A stretch of 17,122 nucleotides of DNA from Saccoglossus kowalevskii (taxonomy: Eukaryota; Hemichordata; Enteropneusta; Harrimaniidae): the NCBI RefSeq assembly GCF_000003605.2, contig NW_003130370.1, forward strand, positions 9,565 to 26,686, given 5' to 3'. Position 1 is the stretch's first letter. The number at the start of each line of letters is the position of its first letter. The notes under the pieces are model-generated. The model did not search any database and was not told where the DNA came from. It saw only the letters and a program-made list of their open reading frames with translations. Below are positions 1-8,198 of this stretch, in pieces. The position numbers and the translations under genes are program-made.

Positions 1-606
1 CAGTCTGTGGGGATTGCAACCTATTGTACTTAACATATCGAACCAGACCAGTCTGTGGGGATTGCAACCTATTGTACTTAACATATCGAACCAGACCAGT
101 CTGTGGGGATTGCAACCTATTGTACTTAACATATCGAACCAGACCAGTCTGTGGGGATTGCAACCTATTGTACTTAACATATCGAACCAGACCAGTCTGT
201 GGGGATTGCAACCTATTGTACTTAACATATCGAACCAGACCAGTCTGTGGGGATTGCAACCTATTGTACTTAACATATCGAACCAGACCAGTCTGTGGGG
301 ATTGCAACCTATTGTACTTAACATATCGAACCAGACCAGTCTGTGGGGATTGCAACCTATTGTACTTAACATATCGAACCAGACCAGTCTGTGGGGATTG
401 CAACCTATTGTACTTAACATATCGAACCAGACCAGTCTGTGGGGATTGCAACCTATTGTACTTAACATATCGAACCAGACCAGTCTGTGGGGATTGCAAC
501 CTATTGTACTTAACATATCGAACCAGACCAGTCTGTGGGGATTGCAACCTATTGTACTTAACATATCGAACCAGACCAGTCTGTGGGGATTGCAACCTAT
601 TGTACT
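1..606. repeat. 48-bp perfect tandem satellite array
   Basis: A 48-bp unit beginning CAGTCTGTGGGGATTGCAAC is repeated head to tail 12.6 times with no difference that I can find between copies. The array starts at or before base 1 and stops sharply after 606, where unit position 30 is followed by unrelated sequence. Because 48 is a multiple of three and the unit has stops in few frames, at least two forward and two reverse frames stay open across the array. One forward frame gives a 16-residue repeat (QPIVLNISNQTSLWGL) and another a Cys/Tyr-rich one. This simultaneous openness, with no divergence even at synonymous sites, points to a recently homogenised DNA satellite and not to a protein repeat. 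Each unit junction carries a small dyad, AGAC-CA-GTCT. Confidence 0.97.
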
Positions 607-949
607 GGATAATGACTTGATTACTTATAGTAAAGTGGTGGACTTGATAATGAGTAAAAACAACTGTATACATATTCAAAACAAACTCCAGCTCAACCTT
701 AGTGTGTGGTATAATGTTATAAGATTACGCACTAATTTTTATAATAAAAAATACATGAGAAAATCTTACATTTGTTAATTAGTAATACTTTCTTTTGGCA
801 CGCAATGAACGAAATCATACACAATGACAGATCTTTCTTTCAACGTACGTTAAAACACAGTATACGTCGATACAGTCAAATGTTGAGCGTATCCACTAAA
901 TAAAAAAATCACCATATAATAGCATAACAAAATATAAGGAATGGTACTC
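607..949. other. AT-rich non-coding stretch
   Basis: This is unique-looking AT-rich sequence between the satellite and the structured insertion. I see no convincing coding, RNA or transposon signal. The open frame that runs out of the array to 778 is only read-through from the repeat. Confidence 0.6.
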
Positions 950-1079
950 GTGTTTTATTAGCCTGATGAGATCGCGTGAGTTGCGCCCTCCGCGGTGCTC
1001 CAAAAACCAACAAGTGAGGTGAGATGCCGTTCGACCGGCGAGGGCCTTCTCACGCCTACATGTCAGGCGAGTGTTTTAT
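950..1079. mobile_element. 112-bp GC-rich structured insertion with 9-bp flanking direct repeats
   Basis: The sequence GTGTTTTAT occurs at 950-958 and again at 1071-1079, as a target-site duplication would. It brackets a 112-bp segment that is far richer in GC than its surroundings. The segment folds on itself with nested perfect helices: 961-966 with 1063-1068 (GCCTGA/TCAGGC), 974-980 with 1049-1055 (GCGTGAG/CTCACGC), 985-990 with 1040-1045 (GCCCTC/GAGGGC), and a small hairpin 1026-1029 with 1036-1039 around a TTCGAC loop. The TTCGA core weakly resembles a pol III B box, and a TTTT run at 1074-1077 could terminate pol III. It could be a tiny MITE, a SINE-like retroposed small RNA, or a retrocopy of an unrecognised structured RNA. 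I do not recognise the family. Confidence 0.55.
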
Positions 1080-1497
1080 GCAAAATACACCTTTTATTCT
1101 TATTACGTAATACATACTATACAAACAAAAACCTGATGATGTCTATTCCGCTGTTATTTTACGCTACCGAGTAGAACGAAAACATTGCATAACAGTACAA
1201 TCGTACAGTAGTCCCCGTTTCGTATTGACAATATATAAGCAATAATCACGTGACTGCAATTTGTTTGAATTAAAAAAAACAGCAGAAATGCTTAAACATC
1301 TTATTCTACAGAATAGTTGGTCCGATTGAATTGAAACCTCTTATATATTATTTATAAAAAGAAAACCAATATTACACGTTTCGGTAGCCATATTGAATTG
1401 AAAGTGAACTAGAAATGACTCTTCAGTATTTTACTATTTCTTAAGGGTCTAGGTGATCTGATGTGATATAGCATATACATATACTACATATATTACA
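1080..1497. other. AT-rich non-coding stretch
   Basis: No open frame of note and no recognisable RNA. Position 1388 has a CCATATTGAATT motif that loosely resembles the dispersed CCAATATGGCCG repeat found elsewhere in the window. Confidence 0.55.
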
Positions 1498-1534
1498 ATA
1501 TATATACATATATATATATAATATATATATATAG
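1498..1534. repeat. TA dinucleotide microsatellite
   Basis: A nearly pure TA/AT run with a few interruptions. It is a simple low-complexity repeat. Confidence 0.9.
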
Positions 1535-1667
1535 TTTCTGGAGTAAATTAAACAGGAATTCAATATTTTACTAATCTTTGAAGAGGGATGTCTTGGCATC
1601 ATAATCAATTACACTCAAAATGTTAACAAAAATGCTTAAAAACCGTTTAACAGAATGACTGGTTCCA

Positions 1668-1729
1668 TTCCTCAAGGGAATATTAAGATATTTAAGTCCG
1701 CGTTACAAATATATAACGTGCTTGAGGAA
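1668..1729. repeat. 9-bp inverted repeat pair
   Basis: TTCCTCAAG at 1668-1676 is the exact reverse complement of CTTGAGGAA at 1721-1729, with a 44-bp spacer. It lies just before the CAGGGGG motifs and may be part of an old transposon edge. No function can be assigned. Confidence 0.4.
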
Positions 1730-1860
1730 GTATCAGGGGGAAATTCTCTCCTCTAGGGTTCTCTACACGTGTCAGGGGGGAATCTCGTCTCGTCTCTTTA
1801 TCGCGTCCCCTTGAGGTGCGGGATCGGGAAAGTCACTTAAGCTTTACAGTCAATTAGACA
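1730..1860. mobile_element. possible LTR-like fragment
   Basis: The string TGTCAGGGGGGAATC at 1770 has the TG start and G-run typical of many Gypsy-type LTR termini. A diverged partial copy, ATCAGGGGGAAATTCTC, lies 37 bp before it. The segment is richer in GC than its flanks. I cannot find a matching LTR end, a primer binding site or a target-site duplication, so this is only a motif-level suggestion. Confidence 0.2.
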
Positions 1861-1941
1861 CACACAACGAAATACGTTTCAACTCTCGTCTTAGTTGGTC
1901 AATCGAGCACTCTATAAGACACAGCGCCCTGGGGAAAAGTC

Positions 1942-2076
1942 CCCAAGACTATCGTAAGGCTGACCCCCAAGACTCTGTTAGACTGCGCCAAGACTCGCCC
2001 CAAGACTCTCCAAGACTCGCCCCAAGACTCTCCAAGACTGCGTCAAGACTCGTCCCAAGACTCTCCAGGACTGGAC
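1942..2076. repeat. CAAGACT minisatellite
   Basis: The heptamer CAAGACT occurs nine times in about 135 bp, separated by short C-rich linkers. A perfect 22-bp period is visible at 1988-2009 and 2010-2031. The composition is C-rich on the plus strand, unlike the surrounding AT-rich DNA. An AATAAA lies on the minus strand at 2119-2124 just outside, but no transcript can be inferred. Confidence 0.85.
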
Positions 2077-2124
2077 TGCGTCTGTCGTGGTGTGCTCGCA
2101 AAGACCAACTAAAAACTCTTTATT

Positions 2125-4053
2125 CACTTTCAAAACCTTAACCAATTACAAAGAAGTATTAAGATTCTAAGGCGTGGCCTTTAATCATACAGCCAATCAC
2201 ACTAAGTACTGAACACGTCATATCTTTTGATTAATCGTTCACTACATTACCAAACTGTCAGAAATAGTAGTCCGAATAGCGACTGTTATCTCGTTATCTT
2301 AGTTCCAAATTACTGAGCCAATTTCCGTCCAGAACCTTACATGGGCCGAAACGATGACAGACATAACACAGTTATTCACTCGCAACAAGCTAAATAAGTC
2401 GATCAACAGATACGTGCAAACAATTTCATCATAGAAGTATGATTCACTGCATTACACGGCCCCGCCGACAAAGCTACTCTGCAGCTGTTACTTAAAATCG
2501 GGCAAATGTACAGAAAGGATGTCGTTATGAAATGATTGATAATTATAAAATAACGTGTACTTCCTTGCATGCCATACAAATCTAGCAAATACCCAGTTTG
2601 CTGATTTGGGTGCTAAAACCCATATGCCACACGTATCACATATCGCCCAATGAGGAGATGGGTAGACGACTAATTTGCAAAGCATGAACTTGAATAACCA
2701 CAAACATATTAGAAAAGACAGAGATACTTATAGGCACAAATATACTAACATTCTATCTTTATTTTATCAAGGTAATCAATAGTAGAACTAAATGATTTCG
2801 CGTATTTTCACCCTACCATATAAGCGTAGGCGTCCACTAATAATAAAAACAAATATAGCTGCCATCAGGATTTGACCGGACTCCACACAAAAAAGTTCGC
2901 TGATTCTCAGGCTGTTCTAAACTTTTTGGATTTCGGCATTCCCATGATGTATCCTATCCTGCGCGTCGGTCGATACTCCAGCTGTACTGTCTTCGTGTAT
3001 ACTTTGAGGTATTCTTGTAATAAACTTATAGTAACATTATTTTTCCGAAGCCCACCAAATGCTAACAACAAGACAACGACAGACCTCCACAATGAAGGAA
3101 GCCATTTTGAACTGATTACCGAATATCAAGAATATATAGATGCACCCTTAGCAATGACAAAATATAGCCAAATAAAATCAAATTAAATGAATTACAATCA
3201 AGTCTACATCTAAATATTCAAACAACATCATCAATACCCTATAATGACTAACGTTTAGCAGATACCAGCACAAATTCCCACCAAAACCTCATCAGGTTTT
3301 GCATTATTCATATGCATCTTTAAACCAGATTAGAATTATCGAGATACCGTTATCCACACATGAATTTACATACATATGCATATAATTTGCATATTAAGAA
3401 ACAAAGTGCTTCCAAAAATACGCAAAACCCAAAATAGCTGGTGGGTGGTTTATTTTGCATAAATTTACATATTGATGCATATCATTTGCATACAGCAATC
3501 TAACATTTATTTTTAATTTAAAACATGCCAACAAAGAAAAATCTTTTTGAAATACAAAAAACAAATATTTTAATTAGTCATGGAAACCAATATCAGAATT
3601 TTACGCAATGCTCGGTTCGAAGTCAGTGATTCATATGTTCTTTAAATACACATATGTAATCCGCGATCATATAATGCAATGAGTTCAATTTACAAAGAGA
3701 AAATATAAAAAAATAGTTGCGTTCTATTGTAAGAAAATATACGAAGTGATTCGTCAAAATAAAATAAACCATAACATTTTATTTCTGACATCAGTATGCA
3801 CTTAGCCGTGCCAACCCGTTCAACCAATATCTAAGTCACCAAATCATCTTCCAAATGGCAACCTAAGCAAAAATTGACTATCGACAAATTATCTGTAACA
3901 TAAAACACAAATTTGACCTCATTGACAATGATTGGAGACACGCCTCTTTTCAGTTGGCCACAAATAATTAAAAAAAAAATGGGGGTAGTGCACAGAGTTC
4001 AGAGGTTCAAAGTTGACCCGTCAACGTTGTTCTACTAAGGTTATCTACCCTAC
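2125..4053. other. long AT-rich non-coding region (probably intronic or intergenic)
   Basis: Nearly 2 kb without a supported gene. Short open frames at 2403-2703 (minus) and 2872-3186 (plus, starting at TTG) lack recognisable motifs and splice context. If the aldolase-type exon at 4054-4446 is real, this region would be the beginning of its first intron, because the gene runs leftwards. I found no further aldolase-family exon here. Several TTTGCATA/ATGCATAT octamer-like motifs cluster at 3360-3490. Confidence 0.5.
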
Positions 4054-4446
4054 CTCTTTCCAGTGTAGCCCATGGGGTATTAATAACATCAAACGTCCAG
4101 AACCATTGCTGGCCGGTGCATTGACGGATAAGTGGTTACAGACCCCTTCGCTGAGACCGTAATTACATATTCCACGATACGCAGCGGCTAAATCCACTCT
4201 GGCTTCATAGTTTCGTTGAGCTGCGTCGGAAGTACCGTGCCGCTGTTCGCGAGTTGATGCGGATCCCGACGCTGGTCGTGTCTCATGTCGACCAAATTGA
4301 CGACCAATACGTATTCCGCCAATGCTACTTAGCGCTTGTGATGATCGATACAGTGCTCTTCCTGTTGTGCAAGACAGCTTAGCTATTAACATCGTCATGT
4401 TAGCTCTCGAGTCGCAAACTGAATAACACGAGTAGGGGCAAATCAA
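4054..4446 (-). CDS. first coding exon of a class II aldolase/adducin-family protein, probably mitochondrial
   Basis: The minus-strand frame encodes 131 residues before a 5' splice site, AAAGAG|GTAGGG, with GT at 4053-4052; reading on meets a TAG two codons later. Residues 78-131 read as the start of a class II aldolase/adducin domain: RVDLAAAYRGICNYG, then the diagnostic NHLS (104-107), then a ligand-side IPHGLHWKE (123-131). In this family such a segment is followed by a Thr-Ala-Ser segment, which should open the next exon. Family members use a metal-dependent fold for aldol cleavage or epimerisation of sugar phosphates, but many animal homologues have no known substrate. The first Met is at 4446. 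The Met codons at 4398 and 4392 give a better N-terminus, rich in Arg and Ser and without acidic residues, typical of a mitochondrial presequence. The rest of the protein (family length is about 250 residues) lies outside this exon and was not found. Local GC is higher than in the flanks, as expected for an exon. Family membership is a motif reading; the mitochondrial location is inference. Confidence 0.8.
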
Positions 4447-4459
4447 TCTATATTATGTA

Positions 4460-4468
4460 TGACCTTGA
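4460..4468 (-). promoter_or_regulatory. nuclear-receptor half-site TCAAGGTCA
   Basis: On the minus strand, just upstream of the aldolase-type exon, the sequence is TCAAGGTCA. This is an exact match to the extended half-site bound by monomeric ERR and FTZ-F1/SF-1 receptors. ERR sites are known to be frequent in promoters of mitochondrial metabolism genes, which fits the predicted presequence. A single 9-bp match can be chance. Confidence 0.4.
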
Positions 4469-4492
4469 ATCGCAACCTTTCGTCTCTTGATA

Positions 4493-4518
4493 GACGTGAC
4501 ACCGATTAGTGTGACGTC
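4493..4518. promoter_or_regulatory. 26-bp imperfect palindrome overlapping a CRE-like TGACGTCA
   Basis: GACGTGACAC (4493-4502) and GTGTGACGTC (4509-4518) are reverse complements except for one position, around a 6-bp centre. The right arm overlaps a perfect 8-bp CRE, TGACGTCA, at 4512-4519. The dyad sits between the leftward exon and a rightward TATA box, where a shared promoter would be expected. Binding by a bZIP dimer is inferred from the site only. Confidence 0.45.
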
Positions 4519-4521
4519 AAA

Positions 4522-4529
4522 TATAAAAG
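4522..4529 (+). promoter_or_regulatory. TATA box, rightward orientation
   Basis: TATAAAAG lies 2 bp after the CRE, in the orientation that would drive transcription to the right, away from the aldolase-type exon. Downstream there is no supported open frame. A small hairpin, GGCAT-TAAC-ATGCC, lies at 4575-4588, and AATAAA motifs at about 4661-4675 could end a very short RNA. The arrangement may be a divergent promoter or coincidence in AT-rich DNA. Confidence 0.35.
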
Positions 4530-4589
4530 CGAGGCTGTAAGCAAACACATTAGCATAGCATTTTGAAGCAAGCAGGCATTAACATGCCT

Positions 4590-5636
4590 TGAATCAATGT
4601 TTTACATATCCTTTTTTGATCAAGTAATTATGTTTTAACCTCAATACATTAATATAAATGAATAAAGTGTAATAAAATGTGCGTGTATATAAACACTATT
4701 TCTAATATTTCATTAAAATATTGAGTGTGCACCTTTACCACTTATGTGATATGAAACATACATGTGCTCTCTGCAATTTGTGATAGGTGGCATTTAATAA
4801 ATAGCAGACAATGGGAAATATGGCCGGGATGTTATTTTCACGAGTGATGCGGTGTATCCTGTAACCAGGAAAGTTGTAACCACGGCAGCTACAATCTTTA
4901 TACAAGTGCGCACAGGGATTGTGGACTACTTTAAATTCTGTTCTGTTACTTAGTAGTTAACCAGGCGTTCTTTTCTATCCATATGCAAATATTTCCAAAA
5001 GCACGCTGACAGCGACGACAATACCGACGATAAATACAACAAAACAACATTTACAACAAATAATTTTCACCACAACATGTCTTGCATTTACAGGTACCAA
5101 CTCGTAGGTCTATTGTTACATATTATATTATTGTTATTTCTCAGTTACTAGTAGTTACAACATTGTGTATTCGTTAAATTTGTTTAACATTATGTTGTTT
5201 GTGAATGATATTACGGTGTGGTGAACATCATTTAGACATACTGTAAAACATGTTGAAAAAACGACATACTATTTTAGCAAATTGTGGTAAAATTACGTAA
5301 TAGCGAAATGATGATTTAGCGAATCTCTTTTGTCTTTGTTGATTCCCTGTTTTCACAATATAGTTCAGTCATTTTAGCAAAAAAGGGGGCCAATCCGTCA
5401 CACATTGCAACAGAAATGATTTCTTCTCAGTGCTTTTCGGCAAGGTATCTATCTAGGAAAATCTAGGCATCCGAAATATACCTAAGTTGCATATATTCAC
5501 ATTTTTAACATGGAAATATAACTATTTGAACATATCTTTAATTCTAGATGAGGTATTTTAAAAATGCATGATGCTATGGTACTGTTTTGAGTCGGAGAAT
5601 GTATGAGAGTGCCAAATGTGTTGATTGGTTAGATGA
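4590..5636. other. AT-rich non-coding region
   Basis: About 1 kb without a supported gene or RNA. Several short open stretches carry no recognisable motif. Confidence 0.5.
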
Positions 5637-5642
5637 AAATTA

Positions 5643-5690
5643 GCATAAATCCAATATGGCCGCGATAATATCATTATTTAATGCAACTTC
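5643..5690 (+). repeat. dispersed repeat, copy 1 (GCATAAATCCAATATGGCCG family)
   Basis: The 20-mer GCATAAATCCAATATGGCCG and about 28 further bases match, with small gaps, the reverse complement of 11682-11731, including the shared TATCATT, TTTAATG/TAAATG and GCAAC blocks. A second, shorter copy lies 176 bp downstream. It is probably a terminus or fragment of a repetitive element. Confidence 0.6.
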
Positions 5691-5818
5691 TCTTCCGTCT
5701 TCTCTTCTATGTGGCATAAGTAATAAGTTTAAGATGCTAAAATACAATTTTAAACAGAATCGTACAGTACAGAAAACTTGTAAACAAATGGTTTCCTGGG
5801 TAGACAAATGCTTCATCT

Positions 5819-5841
5819 GCATAAATCCAACATGGCCGTCA
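5819..5841 (+). repeat. dispersed repeat, copy 2
   Basis: GCATAAATCCAACATGGCCG followed by TCA differs from the copy at 11710-11731 (reverse strand) by one base over 22 positions. Similarity fades quickly on the right. The 5643 and 5819 copies are in direct orientation. The chance open frames at 5640-5873 on both strands lie between them and are not considered genes. Confidence 0.6.
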
Positions 5842-6003
5842 CATCTAAAAGAAAAACTAGAGGAATGAAACACCTGGTTGGATCTACAAATCTGCTATAC
5901 TATATACATAATAGACCATTTAAACGTAACTTTGTTTAACTCTATAAACTATATTTTTGATTTAACAAACTGTATTAAATAGTTATAATTCTGTTTGAAA
6001 AAG

Positions 6004-6009
6004 TTTATT
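6004..6009 (-). terminator. polyadenylation signal AATAAA for the Cys-rich terminal exon
   Basis: On the minus strand AATAAA begins 20 nt after the TAG stop of the exon at 6029-6146. This implies a very short 3' UTR and strengthens the reading of that exon as terminal. Confidence 0.6.
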
Positions 6010-6028
6010 GTTTGATTAAATGTAATTG

Positions 6029-6146
6029 CTAATCATCATCGCTATCTTCATCAGATATCTGAACTACATTTGTGCATCCAAATCCTCGACATTGACCACA
6101 AACTGTAGAACATTCAAGGTTGTGCTTTCGGCAGGTACATCTGAGA
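6029..6146 (-). CDS. terminal exon encoding a Cys-rich CRC/CXC-like C-terminus with an acidic tail
   Basis: On the minus strand, an AG acceptor in the context CTGCTCCACAG precedes an in-frame segment reading LRCTCRKHNLECSTVCG, then QCRGFGCTN, then an acidic tail ending DEDSDDD and a TAG stop. The cysteine spacing C-x-C-x6-C-x3-C-x2-C-x4-C matches the C-terminal zinc-binding tail seen in a group of invertebrate hypothetical proteins, where an upstream Cys pair normally sits in the preceding exon. The tail resembles half of a tesmin/TSO1 CXC repeat. Function is unknown; related proteins are often repeat-like and multi-copy, so a domesticated or mobile origin is possible. A second in-frame acceptor (TCTCAG) lies 6 nt further in. 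The frame stays open upstream to 6322, but that part is AT-rich, Phe/Leu-rich and looks intronic. Upstream exons were not found between 6147 and 8900. Confidence 0.7.
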
Positions 6147-6803
6147 CTGTGGAGCAGTTTAAATAATAGAAGTTTCCATTTTTTGACTAACGTTATGTAA
6201 TTGAAACACAAGATAAAAATATTAGATGGATTACAAAAGAGGATATAGTTAACATGGGCAAATGATTTGCTTGAGCCATTGGTAAATTTATGGAATTGAT
6301 TATGCTGTGACAATGTATACATGTTTGGAACAATTATATTAATATTGTGTTGTGTGTTATAGGAAGTAGGTCTTAAGTTATTTGGTTATGTCATTTGAAT
6401 CAAGAGGAGGCGGTTAAAATACTTGATCGGAAAGAATGATTACATTTGTTCCTCGGCAGTGAATGACTTATTTGTACTTGACTGTGACTCACCCACCACT
6501 CGATTGTAATTTGGCCAGTTGCTATTAGACATCACTTTGCATGACTAGTTGGAAGACAACCATGTAAAAATAGTGTGAATAAAATAATCGTCTGTAATGA
6601 ACAAGGAAATAATAAAGTTTTTATTTTTTATTTTAACCAACAAAAAACATTCGAGTAAGAATAAACTAAAAAAATTGTCAAGTTTAACCAGTAGGAGGTA
6701 CAGGTGATGGTTAAATTATCTCGTCTGGAAGAAAATAAAAAACAATATGGAAATGATTGGACTTTCTATAATTAAATCTTGAGGCACATTGTAAATAACT
6801 GGC
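6147..6803. other. probable intron or intergenic sequence
   Basis: AT-rich sequence with no supported exon. It would be intronic if the Cys-rich exon belongs to a multi-exon leftward gene. Confidence 0.45.
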
Positions 6804-6846
6804 GAAAGGATGCTGAAAGCACTACCGTGCATTCAAGCATCCTCTC
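6804..6846. other. 43-nt near-perfect hairpin
   Basis: The left arm GAAAGGATGCTGAAAGCAC and the right arm GTGCATTCAAGCATCCTCTC pair almost throughout around a TACC tetraloop. An uninterrupted AGGATGCT/AGCATCCT helix and a GCAC/GTGC helix are joined by a small internal loop. It is shorter than a usual miRNA precursor. It may be a foldback of a small transposon or a structured RNA element. No promoter is evident. Confidence 0.6.
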
Positions 6847-8173
6847 AATGAAAATAAACGCAGATTATGCACATTCACATTATAATGAGTGTTATGATTA
6901 AGTCTGGTATGATGTGCATCAAACGACTGATGGTGCAAAAGCACATGAGTGTTGACGGAAGACCCAAATGCTAGGTATCACCACCGACAACCAATTTGGT
7001 CGTAGTCATATTGCCGAAAATATTATATCCTGTTGTCTGTATATGTGCAGCAACAATAAACTGTACAAAAACAGTAGTTAACTGTTTACAAAATTGTACA
7101 AGACAGTATTATAGACCCATATCATGCAAAGTTACAGGGTGGCGTACACATATACCCCCTTACTTTTAGGCTATTGTATGTTCATCCAACTGTCCTTTTA
7201 GAATGACTAGGAAAATAATTGATGATATCAATCCAATCAGACTGATAGAACCCGTAAAAGTAATGAATTTATCGCATGGTAAGGGCAATGTGCCATCTGA
7301 CATATAACCGGAGTGAATTGACCATGTGCAGATTCAGCATTGTTGGTTTGCATAAGACAGTAAGAGTAAAATCCTGGTATCACCAATGGCAGGGCTGTGA
7401 ATGAGCCAACATCAAACCAGAAACATAGAATGTAAATGCATGGACCTGTTTGTGCAAAATACCAGTTCATCCATCATTATTTATGTGGACCATGTTGAAA
7501 AGATCTCAAACCATTATGAGGCCAATGAAAAACAAAATTTGGTGTTTCCAGTATTAGGGTAAACAATATTGGGTAGTTAGACAGGGATTTTATTATTTTA
7601 GATTTATTTTTTTCCCAACATGTTCAGTCTATATTAAATACAATCATTTTACATGATGGTATTAATATCAACTTTTGTTCATTTTAGAAAATGGTAACTC
7701 ATTTCCAAAAAAATAAAATTTGGGCTTAACACATGTCATTGTTTAAGGTTGAGATTAGTGGCATGAACTGTTGATCGATGGCACCATTTCAAAAATGGCA
7801 GCTGGTAACAGCAAAATTTTCATTGATGTGCATGTATATGTAGACATCAGCACAAGGAATTGGCCCCTATCAGTTTCTGTCTAATAAATGACAGTTATGT
7901 ACATTCCTGCTGTGGCCGTTTACCTACAATAGCAACATCACGACCATGATAAGAACATTTTTTACGTATACATTACAGCTCTTGCTGTTTCTTGCATGTG
8001 ATAACAATCTGTCCCAAGAAAATTGTAGTGGGCCAAACAATGGTCATGAAAAAGTAAGAATGGGTACAACCAGCCATGCCAATGTGGTGAATGGAATGCA
8101 ATTTCTTGCATGACATTTTGCTCAATATTATACAGTGTGTGGTAGCCTATATAATTAATGGCGTGGACACAAA
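6847..8173. other. AT-rich non-coding region
   Basis: Minus-strand open frames at 7237-7470 and 7962-8180 have no motif I can recognise and no convincing paired splice sites. I do not call them. Nothing else is supported in this stretch. Confidence 0.45.
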
Positions 8174-8198
8174 TGATCATGAAGATTAATCATGATCA
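8174..8198. repeat. perfect 8-bp inverted repeat
   Basis: TGATCATG (8174-8181) and CATGATCA (8191-8198) flank a 9-bp AT-rich loop. Each arm contains the palindrome TGATCA, so the site could act as a cruciform or as a double dyad. Function is unknown. Confidence 0.6.

Noticed and set aside
1-606. CRISPR-like array
   Set aside because: Units are contiguous and identical with no variable spacers, no cas genes are near, and the rest of the window is eukaryotic in character.
14-778. 254- and 198-residue plus-strand open frames
   Set aside because: They are products of the 48-bp satellite, which leaves several frames open on both strands at once; there is no codon-level divergence or gene signal.
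961-1068. Hammerhead ribozyme, suggested by CTGATGAG at 963-970
   Set aside because: The GAAA core after stem II is absent and the observed helices do not fit a three-way hammerhead junction.
959-1070. tRNA gene
   Set aside because: Only a loose TTCGA B-box-like core; no 7-bp acceptor, anticodon arm or 5-bp T stem can be formed.
2403-3186. Open frames on both strands (61-104 residues)
   Set aside because: The longest starts at TTG; the products have no family motif and no paired splice sites, in AT-rich DNA where such lengths occur by chance.
5640-5873. Overlapping open frames of 77 (minus) and 70 (plus) residues
   Set aside because: Both lie between two copies of a dispersed repeat and show no domain.
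7237-8180. Minus-strand open frames as upstream exons of the Cys-rich gene
   Set aside because: No Cys-x-Cys pair, no expected preceding motif and no convincing donor that would join to the acceptor at 6147.
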